Positions 1 through 7,963 of a DNA stretch of 64,000 bases are shown piece by piece (within the stretch, counting starts at the first letter, position 1; each line of letters opens with the position of its first letter). Source of the DNA: CAYVTV01 sp964563105 (GTDB taxonomy: Bacteria > Bacteroidota > Bacteroidia > Bacteroidales > GCA-2748055); contig CAZLXM010000002.1 in NCBI GenBank assembly GCA_964563105.1, forward strand, positions 1-64,000. Reading direction: 5' to 3'. A program made the position numbers and the translations under genes. The notes beneath the pieces are model-generated. The model was not told the DNA's origin. It saw nothing but the letters and a program-made list of their open reading frames with translations, and did no database searches.

Positions 1-2
1 TT

Positions 3-47
3 AACAGATTTTATCAGAGACTTAATGAACTTTTTAGCAAAAGATAA
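3..47 (+). CDS. possible 3' end of an upstream gene
   Basis: Frame 3 is open from the window edge to a TAA at 45-47 and reads NRFYQRLNELFSKR, which looks like an ordinary protein C-terminus. It would overlap the dxr start at 25 by about 23 bases. It is too short to identify and could be chance. Confidence 0.2.
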   Translation, partial: NRFYQRLNELFSKR

Positions 48-1174
48 TATAAGGAAAGAGATTACTATCCTTGGTTCTACCGGCTCAATCGGTACTCAGG
101 CACTGGAAGTGATTGAAAAAAACTCTGACATTTTTCACTGTAAAGTACTTACTGCTTATAATAATTCAGATTTACTTATTCATCAGGCATTACGATATAT
201 CCCTGATATTGTTGTTATAGGAAATCCGGAAAAATATAAAATAGTAAAGGATGCGCTTTCCGGACTACCAATTAAGGTAATGGCAGGAATTGACGAAATT
301 GCTTCAGCAGCATCATATAATAAAACTGATATTGTTTTAACTGCTATGACTGGTTTTGCCGGACTCATCCCTACAATAGAAGCAATCAAGGCAGGGAAAA
401 CAATCGCACTCGCAAATAAAGAAACTCTGGTGGTTGCCGGTAACCTGATCAATACGCTTGCCAGCAGGAATAAAGTAAATATAATCCCTGTAGATTCAGA
501 GCATTCAGCTATATTTCAATGTCTTTTAGGAGAAGGACAAAATCCTCCCGAAAAAATAATTCTAACAGCTTCAGGAGGGCCTTTCAGGGATAAACCCGTC
601 AAATATTTGGAAAATGTTACTAAAGAGGAAGCATTAAAGCATCCTAACTGGTACATGGGTGATAAAATTACAATTGATTCGGCAAGCCTTATGAATAAAG
701 GATTGGAAGCTATTGAAGCTAAATGGCTGTTTAGTCTTGAGCCCGGCCAAATAGAAGTGATCATCCATCCTCAATCAATTATCCATTCAATGGTACAATT
801 TTTTGATGGATCAGTAAAGGCTCAAATGGGGCTCCCTGATATGAGGATACCAATCCAATATGCACTTTCATACCCGCAAAGAATTATGTCTTCTTTCCCG
901 CGCTTAAACCTTTCTGAATATTCAAATCTTACTTTTATGGAACCAGATACAAAAAAATTTCGTAATCTTGCAATCTCATTTGAAGTAATGCATAATGAAT
1001 GCCGCAAACGAAAGCGTGGTTAATGCCTTTCTTAATAACAGGCTGCCATTTTTGAAAATGCCTGAAATAATTGAAAAGGTTCTCGAAAAATCAGTTTATA
1101 TCCCTGAACCTTCTCTTGAAGATTTTTTTATTTCAGATAAGGAAGCCAGAAAATATGCGAATGAATTAATTTAA
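25..1174 (+). pseudogene. dxr: 1-deoxy-D-xylulose 5-phosphate reductoisomerase, frameshifted near the C-terminal domain
   Basis: DXR makes 2-C-methyl-D-erythritol 4-phosphate in the MEP isoprenoid pathway, in the cytoplasm, using NADPH and a divalent metal. The first reading frame (25-1023, 332 residues) has the NADPH loop GSTGSIG at residues 17-23, the NKE segment, the metal and substrate stretch PVDSEH, and IDSASLMNKGLE. After FEVMH the frame is lost and stops at 1021-1023. From about 995 the next frame continues the family with MNAANESVVNAF and runs to TAA at 1172-1174. The expected block around GGNMPC is missing, consistent with a net loss of roughly 23 bases. rseP follows after 7 bases, as is common in Bacteroidota. 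It is either a real pseudogene or an assembly error; the family assignment itself is firm. Confidence 0.9.
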
Positions 1175-1181
1175 AAAACAA

Positions 1182-2507
1182 ATGGAAGTTTTAATAAAAG
1201 CAGCACAACTTATTCTTGCATTATCTATATTGATTATCTTTCATGAAACAGGACACTTCTTTTTTGCCCGTTTATTTAAAACCAGAGTAGAAAAATTCTA
1301 TCTTTTTTTCGATCCATGGTTCTCAATATTTAAAAAAAAATATGGGGATACTGTTTATGGAATAGGATGGCTGCCTCTGGGTGGTTATGTTAAAATATCC
1401 GGAATGATCGATGAATCAATGGACCTCGAACAAATGTCCAAACCACCCGAGCCATGGGAATTCCGGTCAAAACCTGCGTGGCAAAGGCTCCTTATTATGC
1501 TTGGCGGGGTACTGGTCAATTTTATTTTCGCACTTGTTTTGTACGTACTAATTCTTTATAGCTGGGGAGAAAAATATCTTCCTGCCCAAAATCTGACTTA
1601 TGGGATAATGGTAGATTCTACAGCCATGAAAATCGGACTGAGGAATGGTGATAAAATAATTTCAATGGATGGACAAAAAGTGGATAACTATATGTCCATA
1701 ACCCATGATATAGTAGTTAATAATGTCAAATCCATTAAAGCAGAAAGAAACGGACAAATAATTGATATAAATGTTCCTGAAGATGCAGTCTCTTCTTTGC
1801 TTAAAAGCTCTTTCCCAATATTGCCCCGAATGCCATTCTATGTTCAGGGATTTGCCGATAACTCACCGGCCAGGGAAGCAGGCTTATTGAAAGATGACAG
1901 AATTATCGCCCTTAATAATACTCCTGTTTTATTTTTCGACGAGTTTAAATCAGCCATTCAGGATCTAAAAAACCAGGATGTGCAAATTACTATACTTAGA
2001 AACGGGAAAGATACAATACAATATTCTTTATTTGTTCCTGAAACCGCAATCATAGGAGTAAGCCCCGATTTTACATTTGAAAATTATTTTGAATTAAAAG
2101 AAGTAAATTATTCTTTTTTCCAATCAATCCCTGCCGGGATAAAAAAAGGATTCAGAACAATTGACAGTTACCTGAAGCAACTTAAGCTGCTCTTCCGTCC
2201 TGAAACCAAAGCTTATGAATCTCTGGGCGGATTCATAAAAATAGCCAGTATTTTCCCGGGAGAATGGAACTGGCAGTCATTTTGGAATTTTACTGCCTTC
2301 CTCTCAATTATCCTGGCTATAATGAACCTCCTTCCAATACCCGCACTTGACGGGGGCCATGTTATGTTTCTTCTTTATGAAATAATTACAGGTCGAAAAC
2401 CTGGTGATAAATTCCTTGAATACGCTCAAATTGCAGGAATGATCTTTATTTTTGCATTATTATTTTATGCAAATGGAAATGATATAATTCAGCTATTCAG
2501 AAAATAG
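1182..2507 (+). CDS. rseP: RseP-type site-2 intramembrane zinc protease
   Basis: This is an M50 protease of the inner membrane that cuts transmembrane substrates such as anti-sigma factors. The zinc motif HETGH lies at residues 21-25 in the first membrane helix. Two PDZ-like regions fill about residues 130-290. The second metal-site segment PALDGGH is at about 387-393, followed by a final membrane helix. The length of 441 residues is normal. The ATG at 1182 lies 7 bases after the remnant dxr stop, so the two were probably one transcript. The substrate cannot be told from sequence. Confidence 0.95.
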   Translation: MEVLIKAAQLILALSILIIFHETGHFFFARLFKTRVEKFYLFFDPWFSIFKKKYGDTVYGIGWLPLGGYVKISGMIDESMDLEQMSKPPEPWEFRSKPAWQRLLIMLGGVLVNFIFALVLYVLILYSWGEKYLPAQNLTYGIMVDSTAMKIGLRNGDKIISMDGQKVDNYMSITHDIVVNNVKSIKAERNGQIIDINVPEDAVSSLLKSSFPILPRMPFYVQGFADNSPAREAGLLKDDRIIALNNTPVLFFDEFKSAIQDLKNQDVQITILRNGKDTIQYSLFVPETAIIGVSPDFTFENYFELKEVNYSFFQSIPAGIKKGFRTIDSYLKQLKLLFRPETKAYESLGGFIKIASIFPGEWNWQSFWNFTAFLSIILAIMNLLPIPALDGGHVMFLLYEIITGRKPGDKFLEYAQIAGMIFIFALLFYANGNDIIQLFRK

Positions 2508-2577
2508 CTGTCTATTGTTCTTTAAATTCAGGAATTAATTATTTTTTAATTTAAGTATCTGAGATATTAAATTTTAT

Positions 2578-2585
2578 TAACTTTG
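2578..2585 (+). promoter_or_regulatory. -7 promoter element of tatA
   Basis: TAACTTTG matches the Bacteroidota -7 consensus TAnnTTTG. Transcription would begin near 2590, about 20 bases before the ATG at 2610. This argues against the longer frame that opens at the TTG at 2583, because that codon would lie inside the promoter. No clear -33 TTG is present. Confidence 0.55.
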
Positions 2586-2609
2586 TGCATCATCTTTAAC
2601 TTTTTAAAC

Positions 2610-2810
2610 ATGGAAGCTCTTGTATTATTAGGAATGTTTGGACCAACCGAGATCATTATCATTGTGCTTGTTGTCGTTCTTCTTTTTGGCGGAAGAAAAA
2701 TACCGGAATTAATGAAAGGGATAGGACAGGGTATGAGGGAATTTAAAAAAGCTTCGCGTGGCGGAGATGAAGAAGGCGAAAAGGAACAAACTAAAATTGA
2801 AAAAGAATAG
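2610..2810 (+). CDS. tatA: twin-arginine translocase subunit TatA/TatE family
   Basis: TatA forms the pore of the Tat pathway, which exports folded proteins. The 66 residues from the ATG at 2610 have the typical plan: one membrane helix (residues about 8-25, rich in I and V), the FGGRKIPEL hinge, an amphipathic helix with the family's G-x-x-M-x-x-F-K-K-A pattern, then a charged, disordered tail. The ATG start is preferred over the in-frame TTG at 2583, which overlaps a promoter element. tatC is not in the window. A terminator follows 40 bases downstream. Confidence 0.92.
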   Translation: MEALVLLGMFGPTEIIIIVLVVVLLFGGRKIPELMKGIGQGMREFKKASRGGDEEGEKEQTKIEKE

Positions 2811-2849
2811 TCGGGCCAACTGACAAATATTATATATTGTTACCTTCTA

Positions 2850-2884
2850 AAAAAAGCCGTCCGCTTTAAAGGGATGGCTTTTAT
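2850..2884 (+). terminator. rho-independent terminator after tatA
   Basis: AAAAGCCGTCC and GGGATGGCTTTT form a stem with one G-T pair around a loop of about 7 bases, ending in a T-rich stretch. It lies 40 bases after the tatA stop and closes the dxr-rseP-tatA block. Confidence 0.8.
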
Positions 2885-3210
2885 ATTAAATCTTATACAT
2901 CTTCCCTTTTCAGTAATATAGCTGATCCACATTATACCCTTTATTGGATTTTAAAGAAAGAATATTATTTTTGAAATATTATATCCAATATGGTAGATAT
3001 ATAGCATAAAAATTAATACTTATAAAAATATGTTCAATATATCTATAAAGTATATTTTATTGATTGAACTTTTATTTGTGTGTCTTGCTATCACCCGGTA
3101 CGCTATAATTTTACCATCACTAAATAATTAATTTATTATTAAAAAATGCTAATATTTAATATTCTTAATATCAATCAGATAATCCTTTAACTTAATAATC
3201 CTCATTCCAA
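2885..3210. other. AT-rich intergenic region, no gene seen
   Basis: Between the tatA terminator and the isomerase gene at 3211 no frame resembles a protein and no RNA gene was recognised. It probably holds the promoter of the sugar cassette, but I found no clean TAnnTTTG element. A 7-base inverted pair (GTTCAAT/ATTGAAC) is present, with arms too far apart and too AT-rich to interpret. Confidence 0.5.
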
Positions 3211-4041
3211 ATGCCTTCAAAAATTACAGATTTTTCAAAACTATGCTTACATACCATGACAACTAAGCCATGGAATATTGAGGAATGTATAAAAAATTAT
3301 TCAGCAGCAGGAATCCATGCAATTACCGTATGGCGTAATGTTCTTGAAAATAAAAATCTGAAAGAAATTAGACAACGTTTGGACGATTCAGGAATGACAG
3401 TAGCCTCACTATGCCGCGGGGGCTTCTTCCCTTCAACTGATAGCGGAGAAAGACAAAAGGCAATTGATGATAATTTATTTGCGATCGAACAGGCTGAAGT
3501 GATCGGGGCGCCTCTGATAGTATTGGTATGTGGGGCTGATAAAAGACAAGCCCTTCAGAAATCAAGAAATCAGATCAAAGAAGGGATACTTAAGATCCTT
3601 CCCGCAGCACAAAATGCCGGAATTAAATTGGCAATTGAACCATTACATCCTATGTATGCCGGTGACAGGTCTGCTATTAATACTCTCTGCCAGGCAAATG
3701 ATATGGCAGTGGAAATCAATTCAAAATGGCTTGGAGTTGCTGTGGATGTTTACCATCTTTGGTGGGATCCTGTATTAAAGAGAGAAATTAATCGTTGTGC
3801 AGAAAATGAACATCTGTTTGCTTTTCATGTTTGCGACTGGAATGTCCCAACAATTGATTTTTTAAATGACAGGGGGCTAATGGGTGACGGATGCATTAAT
3901 ATTCCCGAAATTCGATCCTGGGTTGAAGAAGCCGGCTTTAATAGTTATAATGAAGTTGAAATCTTTTCAAATAAATATTGGGCAATAGATCAGAATGAAT
4001 ACCTGGAAAAAATTAAAAAGGCTTATCTGACAAAAACATAA
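3211..4041 (+). CDS. sugar phosphate isomerase/epimerase family protein (TIM barrel)
   Basis: A 276-residue protein of the xylose-isomerase-like TIM-barrel (AP endonuclease 2) superfamily. Members isomerise or epimerise free or phosphorylated sugars and cyclitols with a divalent metal. Candidate ligands sit where expected: Glu in AIEPLHP, Asp and His in VDVYHLWWD, His in FHVCDW, and Glu near the end in NEVEIFS. It has no signal peptide, so it is cytoplasmic. It is the first gene of a co-directional set with a Gfo/Idh oxidoreductase, a GH88-type hydrolase, an SDR and a sodium symporter, so it probably acts on the sugar or uronate released there. The exact substrate is unknown. Confidence 0.85.
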   Translation: MPSKITDFSKLCLHTMTTKPWNIEECIKNYSAAGIHAITVWRNVLENKNLKEIRQRLDDSGMTVASLCRGGFFPSTDSGERQKAIDDNLFAIEQAEVIGAPLIVLVCGADKRQALQKSRNQIKEGILKILPAAQNAGIKLAIEPLHPMYAGDRSAINTLCQANDMAVEINSKWLGVAVDVYHLWWDPVLKREINRCAENEHLFAFHVCDWNVPTIDFLNDRGLMGDGCINIPEIRSWVEEAGFNSYNEVEIFSNKYWAIDQNEYLEKIKKAYLTKT

Positions 4042-4121
4042 ACCAAACATTAATTTTTTCTATTAAATTTAAAATTAGAATTCTATTTAAGATAAATTAT
4101 AAAACAAATATTCACTGAGAT

Positions 4122-5270
4122 ATGAAAATACACAAAGCAGGAATTATAATGAATGGCGTAACCGGCCGAATGGGAACAAATCAGCACCTCTTAAGATCTA
4201 TCCTTGAAATAATGAAACAGGGAGGAGTCCAAACCGGTCCGGCTGAATTTATTATGCCTGATCCTATACTTGTAGGACGTAATGAAATTAAATTAAAAAA
4301 ATTATCAGGACTGGCCGGAGGAATCCCCTATACTACTGACCTGAAAGGAATAATTAATGATGTTCGCTATCCAATTTATTTTGATGCCCAAACTACAGGA
4401 CGGCGTGTGGATGCTGTAAAATTGGCAGCCGGAGCTGGTAAACATGTTTACTGTGAAAAACCCGTAGCAACAGATACAGCATCAGCCCTTGAGTTGTATA
4501 AAGTATGTAAAGAATCAGGGGTAAAGCATGGAGTCGTACAGGATAAGCTGTTTCTTCCCGGCTTACTGAAACTCAAACGTTTAATAGAAACCGGTTTTTT
4601 TGGAAAAATACTATCTGTACGTGGTGAATTTGGTTACTGGGTATTTGAAGGATTTACAATACCTTCTCAACGACCAAGCTGGAATTACAGGAAAGAAGAT
4701 GACGGTGGAATTATAGTAGATATGCTTTGCCATTGGAGATATGTTCTTGATAATCTTTTTGGCCAGGTTAAAGGTGTCTTTTGTATGGGGGCAACCCATA
4801 TTCCCGAAAGAGTGGATGAAAATGGTAAAGTATATGCATGTACCGCCGAAGATTCAGCATATGCAACATTTGAACTTGAAGGTGACATAATTGCCCATTT
4901 TAATTCATCATGGGTAACCCGTGTAAGAAGGGATGATCTTCTTACTCTGCATGTTGATGGCACAAAAGGTTCGGCAGTAGCCGGTTTACGCGAATGCTGG
5001 ACACAACATTATGGAAATACTCCCAGACCTGTGTGGAACCCGGATATACCACAACCAATTAACTTTTTTGAAGGATGGTCAAAAGTTCCGGAACAGGAAA
5101 TATTCCAAAATGCTTTCAAAACACAATGGGAACTCTTTTTAAAACATGTTGTAAACAATGACCCCTTTCCATGGAACCTTTATGAGGGGGCAAAAGGAGT
5201 TCAGCTTGCAGAAATTGGCCTTGAAAGCTGGAAAAAACGCAAATGGATGGAAATACCGGAACTTCAGTGA
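4122..5270 (+). CDS. Gfo/Idh/MocA family oxidoreductase
   Basis: This 382-residue NAD(P)-dependent dehydrogenase has an N-terminal Rossmann fold, with a glycine-rich segment near the start (NGVTGRMG, residues 12-19) and the family EKP motif in VYCEKPVATD. A C-terminal alpha/beta substrate domain follows. Members oxidise or reduce sugars, inositols and their derivatives. It lies 80 bases after the TIM-barrel isomerase, a pairing typical of Bacteroidota sugar-catabolism loci. There is no Tat or Sec signal, so it is cytoplasmic. Its substrate cannot be assigned. Confidence 0.88.
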   Translation: MKIHKAGIIMNGVTGRMGTNQHLLRSILEIMKQGGVQTGPAEFIMPDPILVGRNEIKLKKLSGLAGGIPYTTDLKGIINDVRYPIYFDAQTTGRRVDAVKLAAGAGKHVYCEKPVATDTASALELYKVCKESGVKHGVVQDKLFLPGLLKLKRLIETGFFGKILSVRGEFGYWVFEGFTIPSQRPSWNYRKEDDGGIIVDMLCHWRYVLDNLFGQVKGVFCMGATHIPERVDENGKVYACTAEDSAYATFELEGDIIAHFNSSWVTRVRRDDLLTLHVDGTKGSAVAGLRECWTQHYGNTPRPVWNPDIPQPINFFEGWSKVPEQEIFQNAFKTQWELFLKHVVNNDPFPWNLYEGAKGVQLAEIGLESWKKRKWMEIPELQ

Positions 5271-5437
5271 GTAAATAATAGTTAAGCAAATAAGCCAATA
5301 AAAAATAAGTTAGCAGGGAATTACAAAATAAGGGTAAGTTAGCAGTAACAATTCCAAACACTGACATCCTTAATACAAATACCCATTACCTGGTTACTCA
5401 GGCACATGAACATTTAATCAATTAATCACCCGACTAT

Positions 5438-6838
5438 ATGATAAACATCAACAAAAACCTCAATCCAAAAGATTTCCAATCAAAATTATCCCTATTCTGG
5501 GATATCTCAGCTTCTAAAATTGATCTGATTGAAAAGCTGTTTGATACCTCAAAAGGGGCACCGGTATTCACTGTAAAAGGTAAATATACTTCAAGGGGAT
5601 GGACTGAATGGACCCAGGGATTCCAGTTTGGAAGTGCTATTCTCCAGTTTGATGCTACCGGGGATCAAAAGTTCCTGGAATCAGGAAGAAAAAATACCAT
5701 TAAAAAAATGGCCCCGCATGTTAGTCATACCGGCGTTCATGATCACGGATTTAACAATATCAGCACTTACGGCAATCTTCTCAGGTTAATGATTGAAGGA
5801 AAGCTGCCTTTTAATAAATTTGAAAAAGAATTTTACATTCTTGCCTTAAAAGCTTCAGCTGCGGTTCAGGCAAACCGCTGGACCAAAATTAAAAACGGAG
5901 GGTTCATATATTCTTTCAACGGCCCTCATTCGCTTTTTGTTGATACAATCCGTTCATGCCGCATTTTAATGCTCGCACATGCTTTTGGACATTATCTTCC
6001 CGGAGAAAATGATGAGAAAATATCATTATTTGACCGGGCCATTCAGCATTTATCAACGACTGCCAAATATTCTGTTTTTTATGGGAATAAGCGTGATACC
6101 TGGGATATCAGGGGAAGAACTGCACATGAATGTATCTTTAATACAAATGATGGAAATTATCGTTGCCCAAATTCACAACAGGGGTATTCAGGATTTACAA
6201 CATGGACAAGAGGACTGGCCTGGGCAATGCTTGGTTTTGCAGAAGAATTGGAGTTTTTAGATACTATTGGTGAAAATGAATTTATAAATCATGAAGGAAA
6301 AGCAGTTGTACAAAAATTTATCCTTGAAGCAGCGAAGGCTACATGTGACTTTTATATTGAAAATACACCCGCTGACGGAATCCCCTATTGGGATACGGGC
6401 GCACCAGGCCTGAACCGCCTTAACAATTACCTGGATAAAATTTCAGATCCTTACAATAATCATGAACCTGTAGACAGCTCTGCCGCAGCCATAGGGGCAC
6501 AAGGTTTATTACGCCTTGGGAAATACCTGATAGAAAATGGAGATAAAGGAGAAGGATTAAAATATTTTCAGGCAGGTTTAACAGTATTCAACTCTCTTTT
6601 GGAAGAACCATATTTATGTAGGGATAAAGAACACCAGGGACTAATTTTACATTCAGTCTACCACCATCCAAACGGATGGGATTATATCCCTGAAGGATCA
6701 GATATCCCTTTTGGAGAAGCAACCATGTGGGGAGATTATCACGCCCGGGAGCTCGCCCTGTATGTTCAAAGATTAGCAAATAATGAATTGTATTATACTT
6801 TCTTCAATAGTATTAAAGAATTAAAAAATGAAGACTGA
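5438..6838 (+). CDS. GH88-type unsaturated glucuronyl hydrolase-like protein
   Basis: A 466-residue alpha/alpha-barrel protein resembling glycoside hydrolase family 88, which removes 4,5-unsaturated uronic acids from the end of oligosaccharides made by polysaccharide lyases. HDHGF at residues 101-105 corresponds to the HDLGF stretch with one key Asp (D102); D169 in FVDTIRS matches the second. The QGYSGFTTWTRGLAW stretch (about 250) and DSSAAAIGAQGLL (about 345) are family hallmarks. No signal peptide is visible, so it would act in the cytoplasm. Its stop overlaps the SDR start by 11 bases, implying co-translation. It could be a related barrel enzyme rather than a true glucuronyl hydrolase. 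Confidence 0.78.
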   Translation: MININKNLNPKDFQSKLSLFWDISASKIDLIEKLFDTSKGAPVFTVKGKYTSRGWTEWTQGFQFGSAILQFDATGDQKFLESGRKNTIKKMAPHVSHTGVHDHGFNNISTYGNLLRLMIEGKLPFNKFEKEFYILALKASAAVQANRWTKIKNGGFIYSFNGPHSLFVDTIRSCRILMLAHAFGHYLPGENDEKISLFDRAIQHLSTTAKYSVFYGNKRDTWDIRGRTAHECIFNTNDGNYRCPNSQQGYSGFTTWTRGLAWAMLGFAEELEFLDTIGENEFINHEGKAVVQKFILEAAKATCDFYIENTPADGIPYWDTGAPGLNRLNNYLDKISDPYNNHEPVDSSAAAIGAQGLLRLGKYLIENGDKGEGLKYFQAGLTVFNSLLEEPYLCRDKEHQGLILHSVYHHPNGWDYIPEGSDIPFGEATMWGDYHARELALYVQRLANNELYYTFFNSIKELKNED

Positions 6839-7604
6839 AAAAATAGCCCTGATTACAGGTGGTGCCAGAGGTATTGGTTATGGAATTTCATTGGAACTTG
6901 CCAGGTCAGGTTTTAATCTGGTGCTTTGTGGAAGGAAAGATTCCAGGGAAATTGAAGGCAAACTACATGAACTGGAAAATATAGGAGTTAAGGTGTGGTA
7001 CCAACAGTGTGATATCAGCTCGGCAGCTGACCGTGAAAAGTTACTTTTAAGATTAAAAAAAGATATCGGCACAATCAATGTATTGGTTAATAATGCAGGC
7101 GTAGCGCCGAAAACAAGAAAAGATATCCTGGAAATCTCTGAAAACGATTTTCACTGGCTGCTGAATATTAATCTGACCGGACCCTATTTTTTATCTCAAT
7201 CAATTGCAAAATGGATGATCGAAATTAAAAATAAAAATCATACATTTGACGCTTGTATAATTAATGTGTCTTCTGTTTCTGCATCCATGGCTTCCATAAA
7301 CCGAGGTGAATACTGTATTTCAAAGGCAGGTATCCAAATGATGACTAAACTTTTTGCCACAAGACTGGGAGAATACAATATTCCTGTTTATGAATTGCAA
7401 CCGGGAATAATAGCTACCGATATGACAGCTGCAGTTACAGAAAAATATGATCAGCTCTTTGCTAATGGCCTTGCAGTACAAAACCGATGGGGATTACCGG
7501 AAGATGTCGGAAAAGCTGCAGCTGCACTTGCCAGGGGAGATTTTCCTTACTCGACCGGACAGGTTATAATGATTGACGGAGGCTTAACTATTAGCAGATT
7601 ATAG
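6828..7604 (+). CDS. short-chain dehydrogenase/reductase, 3-oxoacyl-ACP reductase-like
   Basis: A 258-residue classical SDR. The cofactor loop TGGARGIGYG is at residues 10-19, NNAG is near 88, and the catalytic Ser149, Tyr162 and Lys166 are all present in normal spacing; the C-terminal PGIIATDM and GQVIMIDGG segments fit. It overlaps the GH88-like gene by 11 bases. Beside such a hydrolase, reduction of a keto-deoxy-uronate or oxidation of a sugar acid is more likely than fatty-acid synthesis, but this is inference from context. Confidence 0.88.
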   Translation: MKTEKIALITGGARGIGYGISLELARSGFNLVLCGRKDSREIEGKLHELENIGVKVWYQQCDISSAADREKLLLRLKKDIGTINVLVNNAGVAPKTRKDILEISENDFHWLLNINLTGPYFLSQSIAKWMIEIKNKNHTFDACIINVSSVSASMASINRGEYCISKAGIQMMTKLFATRLGEYNIPVYELQPGIIATDMTAAVTEKYDQLFANGLAVQNRWGLPEDVGKAAAALARGDFPYSTGQVIMIDGGLTISRL

Positions 7605-7605
7605 A

Positions 7606-7638
7606 ATTGTTTTTTGATAATGAAGGTCAAAAAACAAT
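7606..7638. repeat. 12-base perfect inverted repeat after the SDR gene
   Basis: ATTGTTTTTTGA (7606-7617) and TCAAAAAACAAT (7627-7638) are exact reverse complements around a 9-base loop. The repeat starts 2 bases past the SDR stop. It may be a terminator or stabilising hairpin; the stem is A/T-rich, so it is weak. The T-run lies inside the arm rather than after it. Confidence 0.55.
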
Positions 7639-7680
7639 CCGGCTGAATGAATTATATTAACAGATATTTTAAAACATTAT

Positions 7681-7703
7681 ATGATTTTTAAAATATAAAT
7701 CAT
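7681..7703. promoter_or_regulatory. short palindrome upstream of the symporter genes
   Basis: ATGATTT (7681-7687) and AAATCAT (7697-7703) form an inverted repeat with a 9-base spacer, 38 bases before the ATG at 7742. Its position suits an operator, but 7-base AT-rich arms can arise by chance. Confidence 0.25.
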
Positions 7704-7741
7704 TTATATAGTTCAAATAAAAACTTTACAATTCTTACTTT

Positions 7742-7963
7742 ATGAAAAACAAAAGACTGGTTTGGAGGCTATGCGTAGCCTCTGTAATAGTGATTTTGGC
7801 CATCACTTATTCTCCTTTAATTGTGAAAGAAGGAAAAATAACACCAACCTTATTTCATTTACCTTATAGCCTGTGGACAACTATTATTTTGGCATTTCTT
7901 CTGGTTTTTCTTACATATCTCGGAGGAAAAGCTTTACCTGATAATGAGGAGGACGAGATATGA
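7742..7963 (+). CDS. small two-helix membrane protein paired with the SSS symporter
   Basis: A 73-residue protein with two predicted membrane helices (about residues 9-25 and 43-62) and an acidic tail ending NEEDEI. Its stop overlaps the symporter start in an ATGA arrangement (7960-7963), so the two are translationally coupled. Size, topology and position resemble the small DUF3311-like companion proteins found beside some sodium:solute symporters. I infer that it is an accessory subunit or stability factor; its sequence is not close enough to name a family with certainty. Confidence 0.65.
   Translation: MKNKRLVWRLCVASVIVILAITYSPLIVKEGKITPTLFHLPYSLWTTIILAFLLVFLTYLGGKALPDNEEDEI

Noticed and set aside
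2583..2609. N-terminal extension of TatA from TTG
   Set aside because: The codon overlaps a -7 promoter element, and TatA proteins start directly before the membrane helix.
3031..3071. GTTCAAT/ATTGAAC inverted pair in the region before the sugar cassette
   Set aside because: Arms are 7 bases and far apart in very AT-rich DNA; chance is likely.
5306..5345. Direct repeat of TAAGTTAGCAG between the Gfo/Idh and GH88-like genes
   Set aside because: Only two copies of about 10 bases are present, with no flanking structure or mobile-element signs.
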